DNA of 64,000 nucleotides from Parelaphostrongylus tenuis (taxonomy: Eukaryota > Nematoda > Chromadorea > Rhabditida > Metastrongylidae), in assembly GCA_019055375.1 (NCBI GenBank), contig JAHQIW010004552.1:22438-86437 (forward strand). The letters are read 5' to 3'. Below the pieces are notes generated by a model. It did no database searches. It was given only the letters and a program-made list of their open reading frames with translations, and was not told where the DNA came from. The position numbers and the translations under genes were made by a program. Numbering within the stretch: position 1 is the first letter of the stretch; every line of letters starts with the position of its first letter. Positions 34,357 to 45,730 of the stretch are shown piece by piece.

Positions 34357-37136
34357 ATGTTGTAACTACAATGCAAGAAGCCTTGCTCACGAATCCGCTG
34401 TAGAAAATCTATTGATTCAAGTAAAAAGAATAAGATACGACTTCAATGGTTTGGCTGAGACGAGAAGGCACCATCCTTTCCACGATGTTTATGACACAGG
34501 AGATGAACTGTTCCTCGGAACATGCGATAGCAGAGGTGTCGGCGGCGCTGGCGTTCTCGTTAAATTGATTTTGACCGTGATCGTCGATTCGTTTGAACAA
34601 CTAACAACCCGTATCGGCCGATTACTGTTGAAAAGATGTGGTTATATGCCAGCTTTGACCATCTTCGTTACTTACGCACCGACATCAAGATATGCCGAAT
34701 ACGAAGTCGAAGCGATTTATATGGACCTTGAGAACTTTTTCAGAGAAGATCATACATTCTTCAAGGTCATTGTCGGAGATTTTGATGCAAAAATTGGAAC
34801 TAAAAAAGGTATGAATAAGGCCACATTAGGACCCACGAACTAGATTGGTTTATCGTGACGAGCAAAACCATCCATGGTAACTCACAATTGCGAATGCCTC
34901 ACTCTCTGCGATGGACGAGGGGATCTATCATTGGAGAGTATCATAACGAAATAGATCACACCCTAGTAAATAGAAGGTTTTGCCTGACCGATGTCGCTGT
35001 TATTCCTAAGTTCTAGGCGAGATCAAGCCATAGGCTCCTTCGCGCAGCGTTCCGTTTTTCACGGAGAAGGAGGAAAGCCGCTAAATTCAAAAAACGAAGT
35101 CCCAGAACCACCATAAATCTTCCAATCATTAGTCGACTCTTGGGAGGATCCCGCTATCGACAACATCGACGAAGAATACGCTCTGCTCGTTGGATATCTT
35201 TATGTTAGTGCTATGAAAGCCGGGAGTCCTAAGGTCACGAAGAGACTCTTATCTCCGCAGAAACTCGAACTGATACGTCAAGGTGAAATTGCACGAGCTA
35301 CAGGCAACCGAACCCTCACGTCCGAACTTGCGAAACGCTGCATCGAAGCGATTAAAGAAACCTCAAAGTGAGACTAGCAGCACTTATGGCAGAAGCTGCA
35401 GAAGAGCATTCGCAAGGTTCAATGAGGCTTCGCCAACTATAAGGCTGAGATGATTGCACTCCGACACACTGACGGGACACTTACAGCTTCCAGAAAGGCT
35501 ATACAGAAAATCATCCAGCATTATTACTCTTATCTCTTCGCTAGCCATGTCTTCTTACCGTCATATAAATTGGAAGAGGATGTTAGTCGTTTCACCGGTC
35601 CTCCCTTGCGATATCCGACATGCTGTATCGTCGGTGAAGAACAGAACAACACCCGGTCCAGACAGGATTAGACCAGAACACCTGAAGAACCTGCCGCCAG
35701 TTCTCATCAACACCCTGGCTCACCTCTTCACTCGCTACCTGTCAGAATGCAAGGTCCCCATTTAATGGAAAACCAGCAAGACCGTATTGCTGTCCACAAA
35801 GGGAGACCTTCACGACATAGGCAATTATCGCCCAATCTGCCTGTTGTCCGTCGTCTATAAACTCTGTACTCGAGTCATTCTAAACAGGATTGACAGAACA
35901 CTGGACGAAGGACAGCCATGCGAATAAGCAGGGTGCCGAGAAAGACTTAGTCCCATAGACCACATCCACACGCTTACAAGACTCATTGAAGTTTCACGAG
36001 AGTACAAGCAACCACTCTGTCTCACTTTCATCGATCTCAAGAAACCATTGATTCAGTGGAAGCAGAAGCGGTTATAGAGGCTCTGGATAACCAGAGCATC
36101 CCTACTCGGTATATAAAGATCCTTCGTGAGCTTTATAAAGATTTCACTATCAAAATATCTCCATTCTACAACAACATCACCACTGACGTAAGAACAGGGG
36201 TTCGCCAAGGCGATACAAGTTCGCCAAAACTATTCACTGCCACCCTACAAAACGTTATGCGAACAGTAGAATGGGACGATATGGGAGTTGAAAATTGACG
36301 GTCGAAGATTACTTTACTTTGCTGAGGATATCGTTCTTATAACACTATACATCGGCCAAGCGAAACGAATGTTGACCGATTTTGACAACGCCTGTGGAAA
36401 TTTAGGTCTTCAATCAAATTTAACGAAAACGATGTTCATAAGGAGCGAATGGGTTTTGAATGCCCCTTTCACGCTCAAACCAATGAAAATTTCCGATTGC
36501 TCCTGCAACGTCTATCTAGATCGTGAAATCGCCATGATGAACGACCAAGCTCCAGAGCTGGGCAGGAGGAGATGAGCGACTTGGAGAACGTTTAAGAGCA
36601 TAGAAGATGTAGTGAAGAAGACCAAGAACATCCGAGTTCATGCTCACTTTTTCGGCTTGACGATTATTTCTGCCCGAACGTATGCAGCAGAAAACTGGTC
36701 ACTGCATATGCAGGATGAAAGATCACTTGATATTACTAAACGCGCAGTCGAAAGGTCGAAGCTAAGAGTATTATTTCGCAAACATCCGATTTTCCAGCCT
36801 ACATCAAAGATCTAAAATCAAAGACACCGTCCTACACGTCAGTTTATCGAAAGCATGTTAGAGTGGACACGTGATGCGCTTCAACAGCAACTGATGCACT
36901 AGAGCCATTAATGACCGGATCGCTTGGGATATCAAGCGCTCTACAGGAAGACCACCGACTCGATGGTTTGATTTTTTTTACAAAAGGACTAGGAGAAAGA
37001 TATGATTCTCAACGAATCTCTAGAGCGAGGAGGACACACTGGGCTACTCTTCCATGCGGTAGGGAGAAATAGAAGTGTTGCTGGTACCCGCTCGAGTCAC
37101 TCAACGATCATTGGCACGACAGCTGGTACAGGTGAC
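34357..37136 (+). mobile_element. RTE-clade non-LTR retrotransposon, copy R1 (decayed)
   Basis: RTE elements encode one protein with an N-terminal apurinic-type endonuclease and a reverse transcriptase. Here 34412-34843 encodes the endonuclease start (ELFLGTCDSRG and VIVGDFDAKIG; the D-x-N of the active element reads DFD). Later broken frames hold NKTTPGPDRIRPEHLKN-type sequence (about 35640-35690), GNYRPICLLSV (about 35820) and VRQGDTSSPKLFTATL (about 36200-36250). The polymerase box is FAED in place of YADD (about 36312). The C-terminal 'TGRPPTRW' is around 36940. It ends near 'gacagctggtacaggtgac'. Multiple stops and frameshifts make it inactive. The 5' UTR is truncated relative to copies R2 and R3. 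Confidence 0.85.
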
Positions 37137-37204
37137 GATTTGGAATGTGAACTAATCGAAACTTGAAAGTGAGCTTTGTAATCTACCTAGTTCAATTAAT
37201 CGAT

Positions 37205-37440
37205 TTTATTACTAGATCTTCTCAAACTCGCAAACTTTAGCATTGAACCAATAAGTACCAAATTTTTAATCCAGAAGTAATAAAATCGCTTAACCACACT
37301 ATTTGTACTATGCGCCATTAGCTTGAACATATTCCTGCTATTTGTCAAGTGACCAGTTGGTCGTCTTGTGCAGCATTTTCGGAGTTTTTTTGGAACACAT
37401 TTTCTTCTTATTTACCTCATCATGGCTGCTAAATAAAGGT
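37205..37440 (-). pseudogene. mariner 3' end relic
   Basis: On the minus strand, DQLVT..Q followed by the codons for a CVQANGA-like stretch and a stop matches the mariner C-terminus. The following sequence (toward 37205) aligns with the 3' UTRs at 28010-28140 and 44590-44700. The orientation is opposite to the adjoining fragment at 37440-37745, so two mariner pieces lie back to back. Confidence 0.5.
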
Positions 37441-37745
37441 GTTGTCGCAATTTTCTGCGTCACAGTACAGATTGAGACGTGATACACAGACCACTTTTGA
37501 GAACATCAACCGTGCACAGGCTCGAATATTTGTGCCCAGGCGAACAGTTTTACGGTTCCTTGCTGAGTATAGCGCTGGGAACATTGATCTGGAGGACCAG
37601 CTACGTTCCGGATGTTCACGCGAATCTGATCAAAAGGCCGTCATCGAGGCTATTGAAAAGATTCTGACATTGATTATGGGAGTGTTGACCGACGACTTTG
37701 TATGTGGTCATGAGATAATAACACTGCCAAAAAGAAGTAAAAACA
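37440..37745 (+). pseudogene. mariner transposase N-terminal relic
   Basis: The frame contains VPRRTVLRFLAEYSAGNI, DLEDQLRSGCSRESDQ and AVIEAIEK, matching the mariner paired helix-turn-helix end ('W..KF..GD..LED..RSGRP') and its linker. The catalytic domain is absent. It starts without a good ATG and ends in broken sequence. Confidence 0.65.
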
Positions 37746-37884
37746 TGTAAATTCTTGGATGCAAATAAGAGCAATGACTATCGGCTTATCTGGGTTTATA
37801 TAACGATAGTGCTTACCTGACCAAACGTGTTAAAGGTTGATAGTGATAGCTATGATAGAGAGATAATGAGGAATGAGTTGCATG

Positions 37885-37965
37885 TAAGCGGTAGCCTCGG
37901 TGGTGTGGTGGTAGCCCGTTCCGTTGGTTTGGGTGAAAGGCATGTATCGATCCTGTCTAATGCCG
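37885..37965 (+). repeat. tRNA-like sequence (probable SINE head)
   Basis: 'ggtggtgtggtggtagcccg' resembles an A box, and 'ggcatgtatcgatcctgtc' lies in the B-box position. It is probably a SINE head. The open frames crossing it on both strands are not genes. Confidence 0.35.
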
Positions 37966-37969
37966 AATT

Positions 37970-40790
37970 CCTGCTCACTACTCAGTTCTCTTGCCAAGTC
38001 AGCAAAATATTGAAGGCAGCAGGCCTGACCAAGCTTTCGAAAAGCTTCAAAGCACCGGGACGTAAATTCAGACGTCATCCGGTAAGGAACAAATTCGATA
38101 TTAGATGCCGTCACAGGAGTGTTAAAAATCTTGACACATGGGTTATGCCAATTTTCCCTAAATATTCCGCTTTGAGTATATGCTCAAGAAAAATTCTACT
38201 TGCTAGTTCTTTCCAACTATTTAGATAGCTTTTCAATCATTTATGTTCTCTTCTAAAAACAAGTAGCAAGAAAACTTTGGTAGTCGAAAAAAACCGATAT
38301 ATGATGAGAGGACATACTTCCACTTTCAATTTGAAATGTCGGCGTTGTTCAATTCTCTTGTCTACTTCCATTGCGTACTCTTTTTTCGTTTTTTCTGATC
38401 ATGACCTCTGAAGAAATTGAAGTCGTTGTACTTTGAGAATTTCACAATATCTACCAATTGTATACCGCCCCAAATCCTCCTTCACCGAGTAGATTGACGG
38501 CGACATACTTGACTTTGCTGGACTCTATTACTGTACCCTGAACGGATTGGACCAGTGAGGGTTATGTATCGTTTCCCATGAATTATTATGATAAGAAACC
38601 AACCGGTTCGATTTCAAGATCGTCTTCATCCTCCTCGCTCATGTGTGATTCAGCTAATAATGCTCTATCACACTTTGCTAAAGCTTTTATACTGGAGTTA
38701 GACATAACAAGTTAATGTTGATGATATTACGCTGATTTCAATACTTATCTCTTATCATTGTTCAAAATCATTTATCTCATGACATTTTTCGTTCAATCTC
38801 GTTTAAGTTGGTCAACCATATCATAGGGGTTGGAATTGTGTCGAAATGCTAAGAAAATGAGGACAAATCTGATTCCACAAGATTGTTTCCCATTTTGGTC
38901 AAACCGACGTATTGCGTAACCTGATTGTTGGTGACTTCTTATACTGTTATGGAGGATATCCTTGACGGAAGCGATGCTTCGCGTCCCAATTGGACAATTC
39001 CCGCTGATTATTCGGCCTACCAAAATTTTTGAGAAAAACTGATGAAGGTCGCATGCAATGAGCAGTGCCATTTTTGACTATGCATTCACTGTTTTCTGAT
39101 ATTCAATCACTGCCACATGTTTTGCGTATTATATGCGTGATTTGAAACGAAGGAAATGATAATGTGAATGATTAATCCCCTATCTAATCATTTGCTGCTA
39201 AAATTAACATGATTCATCGTTTACATAAGAAAAATAGATGTGATCGAATTGTGAGGAAATATAAGTAAATATAATTTGATAAAGATCTTAAAAGCAGCCT
39301 ATTCGTGAAGGTTCTAATTTCTTCTTTGAGATGGAGTTACGGAGGAAGCACTGGCGTCGTCTATTCTATAAATAACCTCATCTATGTCTCTTCTATCATG
39401 CTTGACCATTTTCTATTGACAAGCTCCGTTGATGACGAAAATAGTATGAATTTAATCATAAAGCTTCAGTACCAGCATTAGAACTCACGCCTCCATCTTC
39501 TCTTCTAGCCGTCCGAACAACCTGTCAGCCGAATATGGTCGCAGTTCCCAAAGAAATGCATAATCGTTCCATAACTTCAAAAATAGAAATTCATGCACCT
39601 TTGCAATGGATGATCAGGTGGCAGCGGAAGTGAAGTTATAGCAAATTTCCTAAATCTTTCGCTATTGGCAAAAATTGAATGTTGACAATTGTACCATGTT
39701 ATGATAAGTCAGACTTCAAGAATATTTTGCTGTTGTTTATTAGATTGCAGAGAATCCATTAAAATAGTTTAATCCAAAAGCTTCTTCTTTTGTATGTTGT
39801 CCGAGGTGAAAACAAACAGAAATGTTGCACCCCCAATGTCTTGTCATCTTATCCCTTTGAATAGGGCGGCCATTTTCGGGTGACGGGCGGTTCGAACGGC
39901 TACGAAGAGAGGCTAGCGGCGTGCGCTCTAATGCTAATATAATAACTTCTCAACGAATTATTTGCTTTTCTGGAACTATATCTGCTTTTCCGTCCCACTC
40001 AGTGATCACTATCAAATTCGTCTGAAATGATTCAATTTTCAAATTCGTAAAATGTGGATGAGAGCTTTTTACAGATCAATTTGAAAGATCTTTGCACAAT
40101 AAGGTATGAAACGAGCTTAAATACTTTTATAGAGGAATCGTTGAGAAAAGCAGTCGGAATTGTACTGAAAAGAGTGAACACGGTCTTTACTATCACACGC
40201 GCTTTCCATCAGTGCATGCGTGTGCTTAGTTATTGGAAATCAAGTTTGAATACTTTTCTTAAATTATGAGCACCAACTTTTATGCTGCTCGACGATTTAG
40301 TCAAAAACGAGCAATGTGAAATGCAGCTGACTCTGTGATTGAAACCACAAGTGAACGAGGAATAATCCTTGCGCAAAATAATAATCGAGGGGTAACAACG
40401 TATTGTTCTGATGAAAAATTTGTTGGAATGTTTATACGTAGAGATTAGGCGAACCATAATTGTGGTAGAATGTTTCCAAGCGTGGAAGGGCGAATCTGAA
40501 AATATAGATGAAAATATGAGCTTACCGATGAAGAAAGGGATAGAAGGAGAGATTTTTGTCGAGAGAGAAACGATAATGTAGACTAAGGGAACTAGCAGTA
40601 AATTTGGACTGGTTTAACACTCATTTGTCTTGTAGGAAGGTTTGCGAGGGGCTATAGATGAGTCCTCAGAAATCAGAGTCTTTCATCTTATCAGTAATGT
40701 CGAATACTAACATGGTGATGTTAGAGACACTGAGAAACTGTTTAGACTAGGGTCAAGTATTGAAATGACAAGCATGCACTATATAACACG
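37970..40790. other. No recognisable gene
   Basis: AT-rich. Short minus-strand frames (38793-39071) and plus-strand frames (40054-40269) have no recognised motif. Confidence 0.4.
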
Positions 40791-40804
40791 TTGCTTGTCC
40801 AATA

Positions 40805-41625
40805 TAAGGCGGCAAACAAAAAACCTAACTCATTCGCTGGACAAGAAATTTTCATAGTAGTGCCAGTAATCACTCGAAAGCTTCAATTTCTGGCTACAGT
40901 CCTATATAGCAGGTTATCGGAACACTCCTTTATAAAGCTGTAAAATCCAAGACGAAAATGTACTCCACACGACCACATCTTATTTTTCACCTTATCTCGC
41001 GTGTATTTTACTGGGCAAAACTCTTTCGTTGTAGTGCTAGCACATATTTAATAGCAGAGGTTCAAATAACTCAAAAATTTGCTTACTTATTGAAAAAGCT
41101 CATTGAATCGCGCTTCAGGAGAGAGGAAAGTTTGTGCCTTATTCCCCCGCGGACAGAGCTTTTTCCTTGAACTATTAGCGAAAGTTTCAGCAGAAAAATA
41201 AGACAGAATTGTACAATTTTGGCGAGCTTGTTTATCTGCTGGTACATGGTGTCGTGGGTCGGGCCTATTGAGCGATGCACTGGCAGATCTGCAGGATGTT
41301 ACTTCTCATTGAAATAGGAATTTTTGTCTCCGCATGGAAAGAAACTTCAGATAAGACGATTGACTTCGTTATCACGTAAGTTCCTCAATACGCTTGCAAT
41401 TTCCGTGCTTCCAGCGAATCATTCATGTCGTAAAAATTAAGGCGAACGGCGCGTATCAAACATAATTAATTTTCTGGATGCTGCATCGTTATAAGTCCGT
41501 TTGAAGACAAGCTACATAGTGCTGTAGCCAGAAATTTAAGCTTCTGAATGATTACTAGCACTCCCTGTGAAAATCCTCTGCCCAGCGATTGAGATCGCCT
41601 TCTTATTTGCCGCTTCAAGGTACAT
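40805..41625. mobile_element. Foldback (MITE-like) element with about 110-bp inverted arms
   Basis: The left arm 40805-40912 is the reverse complement of the right arm 41511-41625 at moderate identity; shared blocks are GGCGGCAAA/GCGGCAAAT, TCGCTGG, TTTTCA, AGTAATCA and TTTCTGGCTACAG. The terminal sequences match the foldback at 6865-7808. The interior, about 600 bp, has small frames only. Confidence 0.6.
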
Positions 41626-42473
41626 AAACACCTTTGACACTTTCGAGTACTACTCTGAGGTCACTCATAGCAATATTGATAATGCGGGGTGATGCGCGCG
41701 ATTTAGTATCGTTACAACATTATTATACAGAGTGGGCAGGTATAGCACGTATAGTTAAACACCACAAATCGTAAATGATATGCTCCACTTGTCAGTTCTC
41801 TTACAACAGAAAAAGTAGAGAAGCCGTTTCGTCGTTTTCAAAATAACCGTATAACAGCGTTTTCTCATGCAACACCTCAGAAATCTGCGGGACATTATTC
41901 TCGCTAACGGAGCTTGCTTTATGATCTTCACGTACTGATGCGCACTGTCTGTGAGTATGTGAAACCTGCTACGTTGTTATAATTGCAATGCTACCGCACG
42001 ATAAATCTTGGTATCGAAGTATGAGCTCAAGGCAGCAACATATCGACAAAAGCCGTTCGGCAAACAGCACGTTTTTAGATTCCCACTGTTCAGGCACAGA
42101 GAAAAGGCGAACAAAAATGCAAGTGAATGTGAGAACTAAGAGAAAGAATTGTCAATGGAAATATTGAAGCTATAATACTCTGCCACTGTTCTTACGCTGA
42201 ATCGTAACTTTGACTTAGCGGAAACTGTGAAAAGTCTGTCTTCCCGAATGGTGACTTTAGTTTGGAGATCGTAATAAGGAAAACTTTGAGCTTATGACAA
42301 CAATGATTCTTTCTGATCTCGAACCGCTCGTATCTCAATACTCCTAGCAACGTTTCCGGACCCTCAACTTGCCGCAAAATCTTTCTTATCGAGTCCATTT
42401 CTGAGTACAATTTTGTAGCGCATTCTGCTGCACACTCATTCTTGTTGAATTCGTTACTCTACGCGCTGATATA

Positions 42474-43053
42474 TTAAGTTGAGTCAGAAAGTTCCTTAAC
42501 ACCCGTAGAAAATTTCAAATTTTATGTTTGTTTAACACAACATCACTTGCTGGAAATTCTTCATACATTTTAAGAATGTTTTTTGATTGAGAGCAGCTTG
42601 ACAAAGTCTACGATGCATTGATGGAAAAGTACTGGACATTCATTCGATGGAAGTGCTGACAGTTTCGGCAAGACAATGCCAAGGCTCACACCACAAAGAA
42701 GACCATGCAAAAGCCATTGACGAATTGGAGAAAATCGAGGTCTTGCCGCACATCGTACAGTCCAGGTGCTGCGCCGCCCTACTATGGTTCGCATTTCTGC
42801 TCAAAGGACAATTCTTTCGCGAATGCCGATTTGAGGTATTTGATCAAGTTGAAGAAAGACGTCAGGAGTTTTTTGACTCAAAATTCAAAGCATTGGTAAT
42901 TTCGAGCAGATCCGGAAATTTGGAGATCGTTAATAAAAGACCGTGATTAATGATGGCCTTTATTTTAAAAAATATTTATTGTTGGTTTTGATTGGATTTA
43001 TCTACAAACTTTGAATTTTTAAAGGGTGTTAAGTAACATGTTCCTCAGCCTGA
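42474..43053 (+). mobile_element. Internally deleted mariner element with TIRs and TA target duplication
   Basis: 580 bp. The 5' end TTAAGTTGAG and the 3' end complement TCAGGCTGAG form imperfect inverted repeats that continue to CTTAACACCC at both ends. Flanking TA dinucleotides at 42472-42473 and 43054-43055 are the target duplication. Inside is the 3' part of a transposase: RQDNAKAHTTKKTMQK, holding the second catalytic D, then frameshifts; the third D region reads SPGAAPPYY in place of SPDLAPSDY, so the triad is lost. The N-terminal half has been deleted. Copy 1 of the surrounding duplication has no element at this site. Confidence 0.8.
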
Positions 43054-44589
43054 TACTTCTCGCACCTGATACTGAACCCATTCTACATTCACACTGATAT
43101 CGGAGCCATGATATAGTTTCACTTGAATGCTAACTAAAAAATTAGCTCGACATATCTTCCTAATATTTCCATCACCTAGGTTCAACGGTTTCTGCTTCAT
43201 TTTGTCGGGTCTATCTACATTTCCAGAAGTGAATAGCATCATAGTAGTGATGCTCGTTCAAAATAAACAAGAAATTCGACTCTAGCTCTAAGGACCAGCC
43301 CTCATACTACACTGCATCTAACATATTGATACCAAATTCATTTGTATTGAGTTTATCTTTTTATTCTACATGCTGGCGACTACTGCGATGAAGATGTGTA
43401 ACTAGTCTATCACTGTTATTAAGAGATTCTTGTAAGAATCCGTTACACGAACATCGAGCGACGCTCAAGAAAGAAGAACAACATTCTACAGGCGTAATTC
43501 AAGGCAGAGATCTTAGTCCAAATACGAAAACCATGATGAAGACCGCGAGAAAAGAAATGGATCTACGAAACAGATTTACTCGTGACGTTGTGGCCACTCA
43601 AAACTGACGAGGACACTCTAGACACCACAAGCACAAGATTAAAAATAATCTTCAATAACACATCGAAGAATCCGTGTCCCACGTAAAAACGTTTGCACCT
43701 TGTACAGATGTTTCTCTCCTAATTCTCAGGCAAGAAATCGCTTGCAGAAGGGAAAGGAGCTTTATTGCATAAAACTACGTGTTTATTATGTTGGATAAAC
43801 AAGCAGATCACGGAAATTTTTCCAATACTGAATCATTGACGAAGGTGAACTTACCTAATGAGCTTGATGACGAAGGCTGAAGCTTACAGACAAAAAAAAG
43901 GTAGATGATAATGACTAACACGATCAAATCCTTTTGTTACATTCTTCTTCTTTCCACTCACAACGGATCCTCTATTGCTAACATATTCGCAGGGAGAAGC
44001 AGCGCGCTTTCGGGCAGAAGCGACTGATAGATAACTTATATATATTCAGAACTGAGATGAGAATAGACATTGATCCACACTGCAACGACTAAAATTGGTC
44101 GCTGAGACATCCAAGATTGTCCAGGATAGGTGGAACCATGAGCATCGAGGAGATTGTTTGTCCGCCTTCATTCCTAACGGAGGACCTAATGAAAACTATT
44201 ATCTTTCCCGTGACAGCTAAATTTTGCGCTTGTGGCTTTTTAAAATAGCATTTCACAGTTCAAAATGGGTGCTACTTATTAGTTTTGTGTCTTAGAAAGT
44301 AGGTAGCTGCATCTTTAATATTGTACAATCGCCAAAACCAATTTAGTGAGTCTAAATACATCATAGTTTCGTCATATCAAATTGATTATTAGTAATAGGG
44401 CTTGACATGGATGTGCACAGAGAAGAAAATTGTTGCTTATTGAGGGCCTATGCTCTGTTCGGCCGCTCGAAGCCCACAATGCAAGATATTAATCGCTGTG
44501 GTAGTATATTTAGATCTCAATGTTTGTAAAGTAAGTGAGCTCGCAAACCGACTGTGCTTTTCGGTGTAAGCATTTGTTGTTTTACTATA

Positions 44590-44900
44590 AGTTTTGGCAC
44601 AAGAGCAATAAGCGCCAGATTTACTAACGAGAAGTAGTTAAATTTGCTAAACAACACTATCCAAAGTATGCTCTATCCGTCCGAACACATTTCTGTCATC
44701 TCTTAGGCAACCATCAATAGACCATCGTATCAAAGAAGTTGTCAATCTTTGAAGCGAATGATTGATGCCTCAAAACTTCATTTGCTCAGGAAGTGCTCCA
44801 CTGACTGAAGACGTCAGTCATACGGTGACAAGTCAAGACTGTACTGCTAATGATTTGGCCATATCTAATGTTTTTGAGACGTCGCTCAAAACAATATGAT
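44590..44900 (-). pseudogene. mariner transposase C-terminal relic
   Basis: The minus strand contains SPDLSPYD (third catalytic D region), VEHFLSK and, after frameshifts, an R-x-x-QKCV then a TDRAYFG-like end and a stop, as in mariner transposases. In-frame stops occur within it. It is homologous to 28010-28340 and forms the end of duplicated segment copy 2. Confidence 0.6.
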
Positions 44901-45730
44901 GTGAAGCATATTCAAAGCTTTTCATGAGATTTGTCATGATACGTCTACAGTGCAAGGTACGTGTTTCGACCTTACGGACCCTGTTAGTTACATGGTGGCT
45001 TTCGGTTCAGTTAGTTCTGCTGGAAGATATCTTCTACACGGAGGAACCGAAACCGAAATATTTACACTCGCAAAAGGTGATGAAACCACCCAGTGGGCAG
45101 ACTTTCTACTGTTTAGGATGACTCGAGTGGAGTCATTCTGCCGTACGTTCTGACGTCGCGATAAATCCAACCTGTGAAAGCTCTTCCCCTTTCTCTTTTC
45201 AAAGCGAATTACGCGCCAGTTCCACCTTGTCGTCGATAGAAGAGCGTGAAAAACCCGGTCCTAAATTACTAAACCATGGCGTAGGTCACAAGTTCCGGTC
45301 CCGTCTCATTGGCGTAATAGAGTACAGCGGCAGAATCGATGCGGTTAATAGCACCAAGTGATTGTCATAAGATGGCCCATGGTGTCTTTCGCAGCTTCAA
45401 ATTACTGTAAATTCGATTGTTTTTAGTTGGAGAAATTAGCTAAATTTCTAGTCCTCATTAGAATCAATGGCACGCAACGATTTATTGGGCAAAGACTGTA
45501 TGCTTTCTTTTTGATAGTAAGCGGTCAAAGAAGACAGTGATGCGCAGAAGCAACTTTTGGATGCACTCTTAGAATGTCTCCTATCACAGATGCCTCTTTA
45601 AAACGCGGAAAGGATGGTAATTCAATTAAACATCACACTTTAAGGCGAGTATGCTCCCGCTGTAGTTCGCAGTATGGCACACAAGAACACCTGTCAACCA
45701 CGATGAACGGTAAACAAATTAGACTGATTA

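Larger units (their letters stand above)
41890..44900. repeat. Diverged duplicated segment, copy 2
   Basis: Collinear partner of 24690-28340. Removing the mariner at 42474-43053 leaves about 2.43 kb, close to the about 2.49 kb left in copy 1 after removing the tRNA-like cluster. Minus-strand frames similar between the copies include ECAAECATKL (here near 42440) versus EYAVECAT (near 25250), and VKLYHGSDISVNVEWVQYQV (43075-43130) versus VKLFYSLDINADVIWIRY (near 25340). Whether this was once a gene, an unknown transposon or a segmental duplication is unresolved. Confidence 0.65.

Noticed and set aside
44950..45180. Overlapping 60-67-codon frames on both strands
   Set aside because: The plus frame begins inside a short match to the modular repeat ('acgtgtttcgaccttac'); there is no domain, and an antisense frame of equal length exists. 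No basis for a gene.
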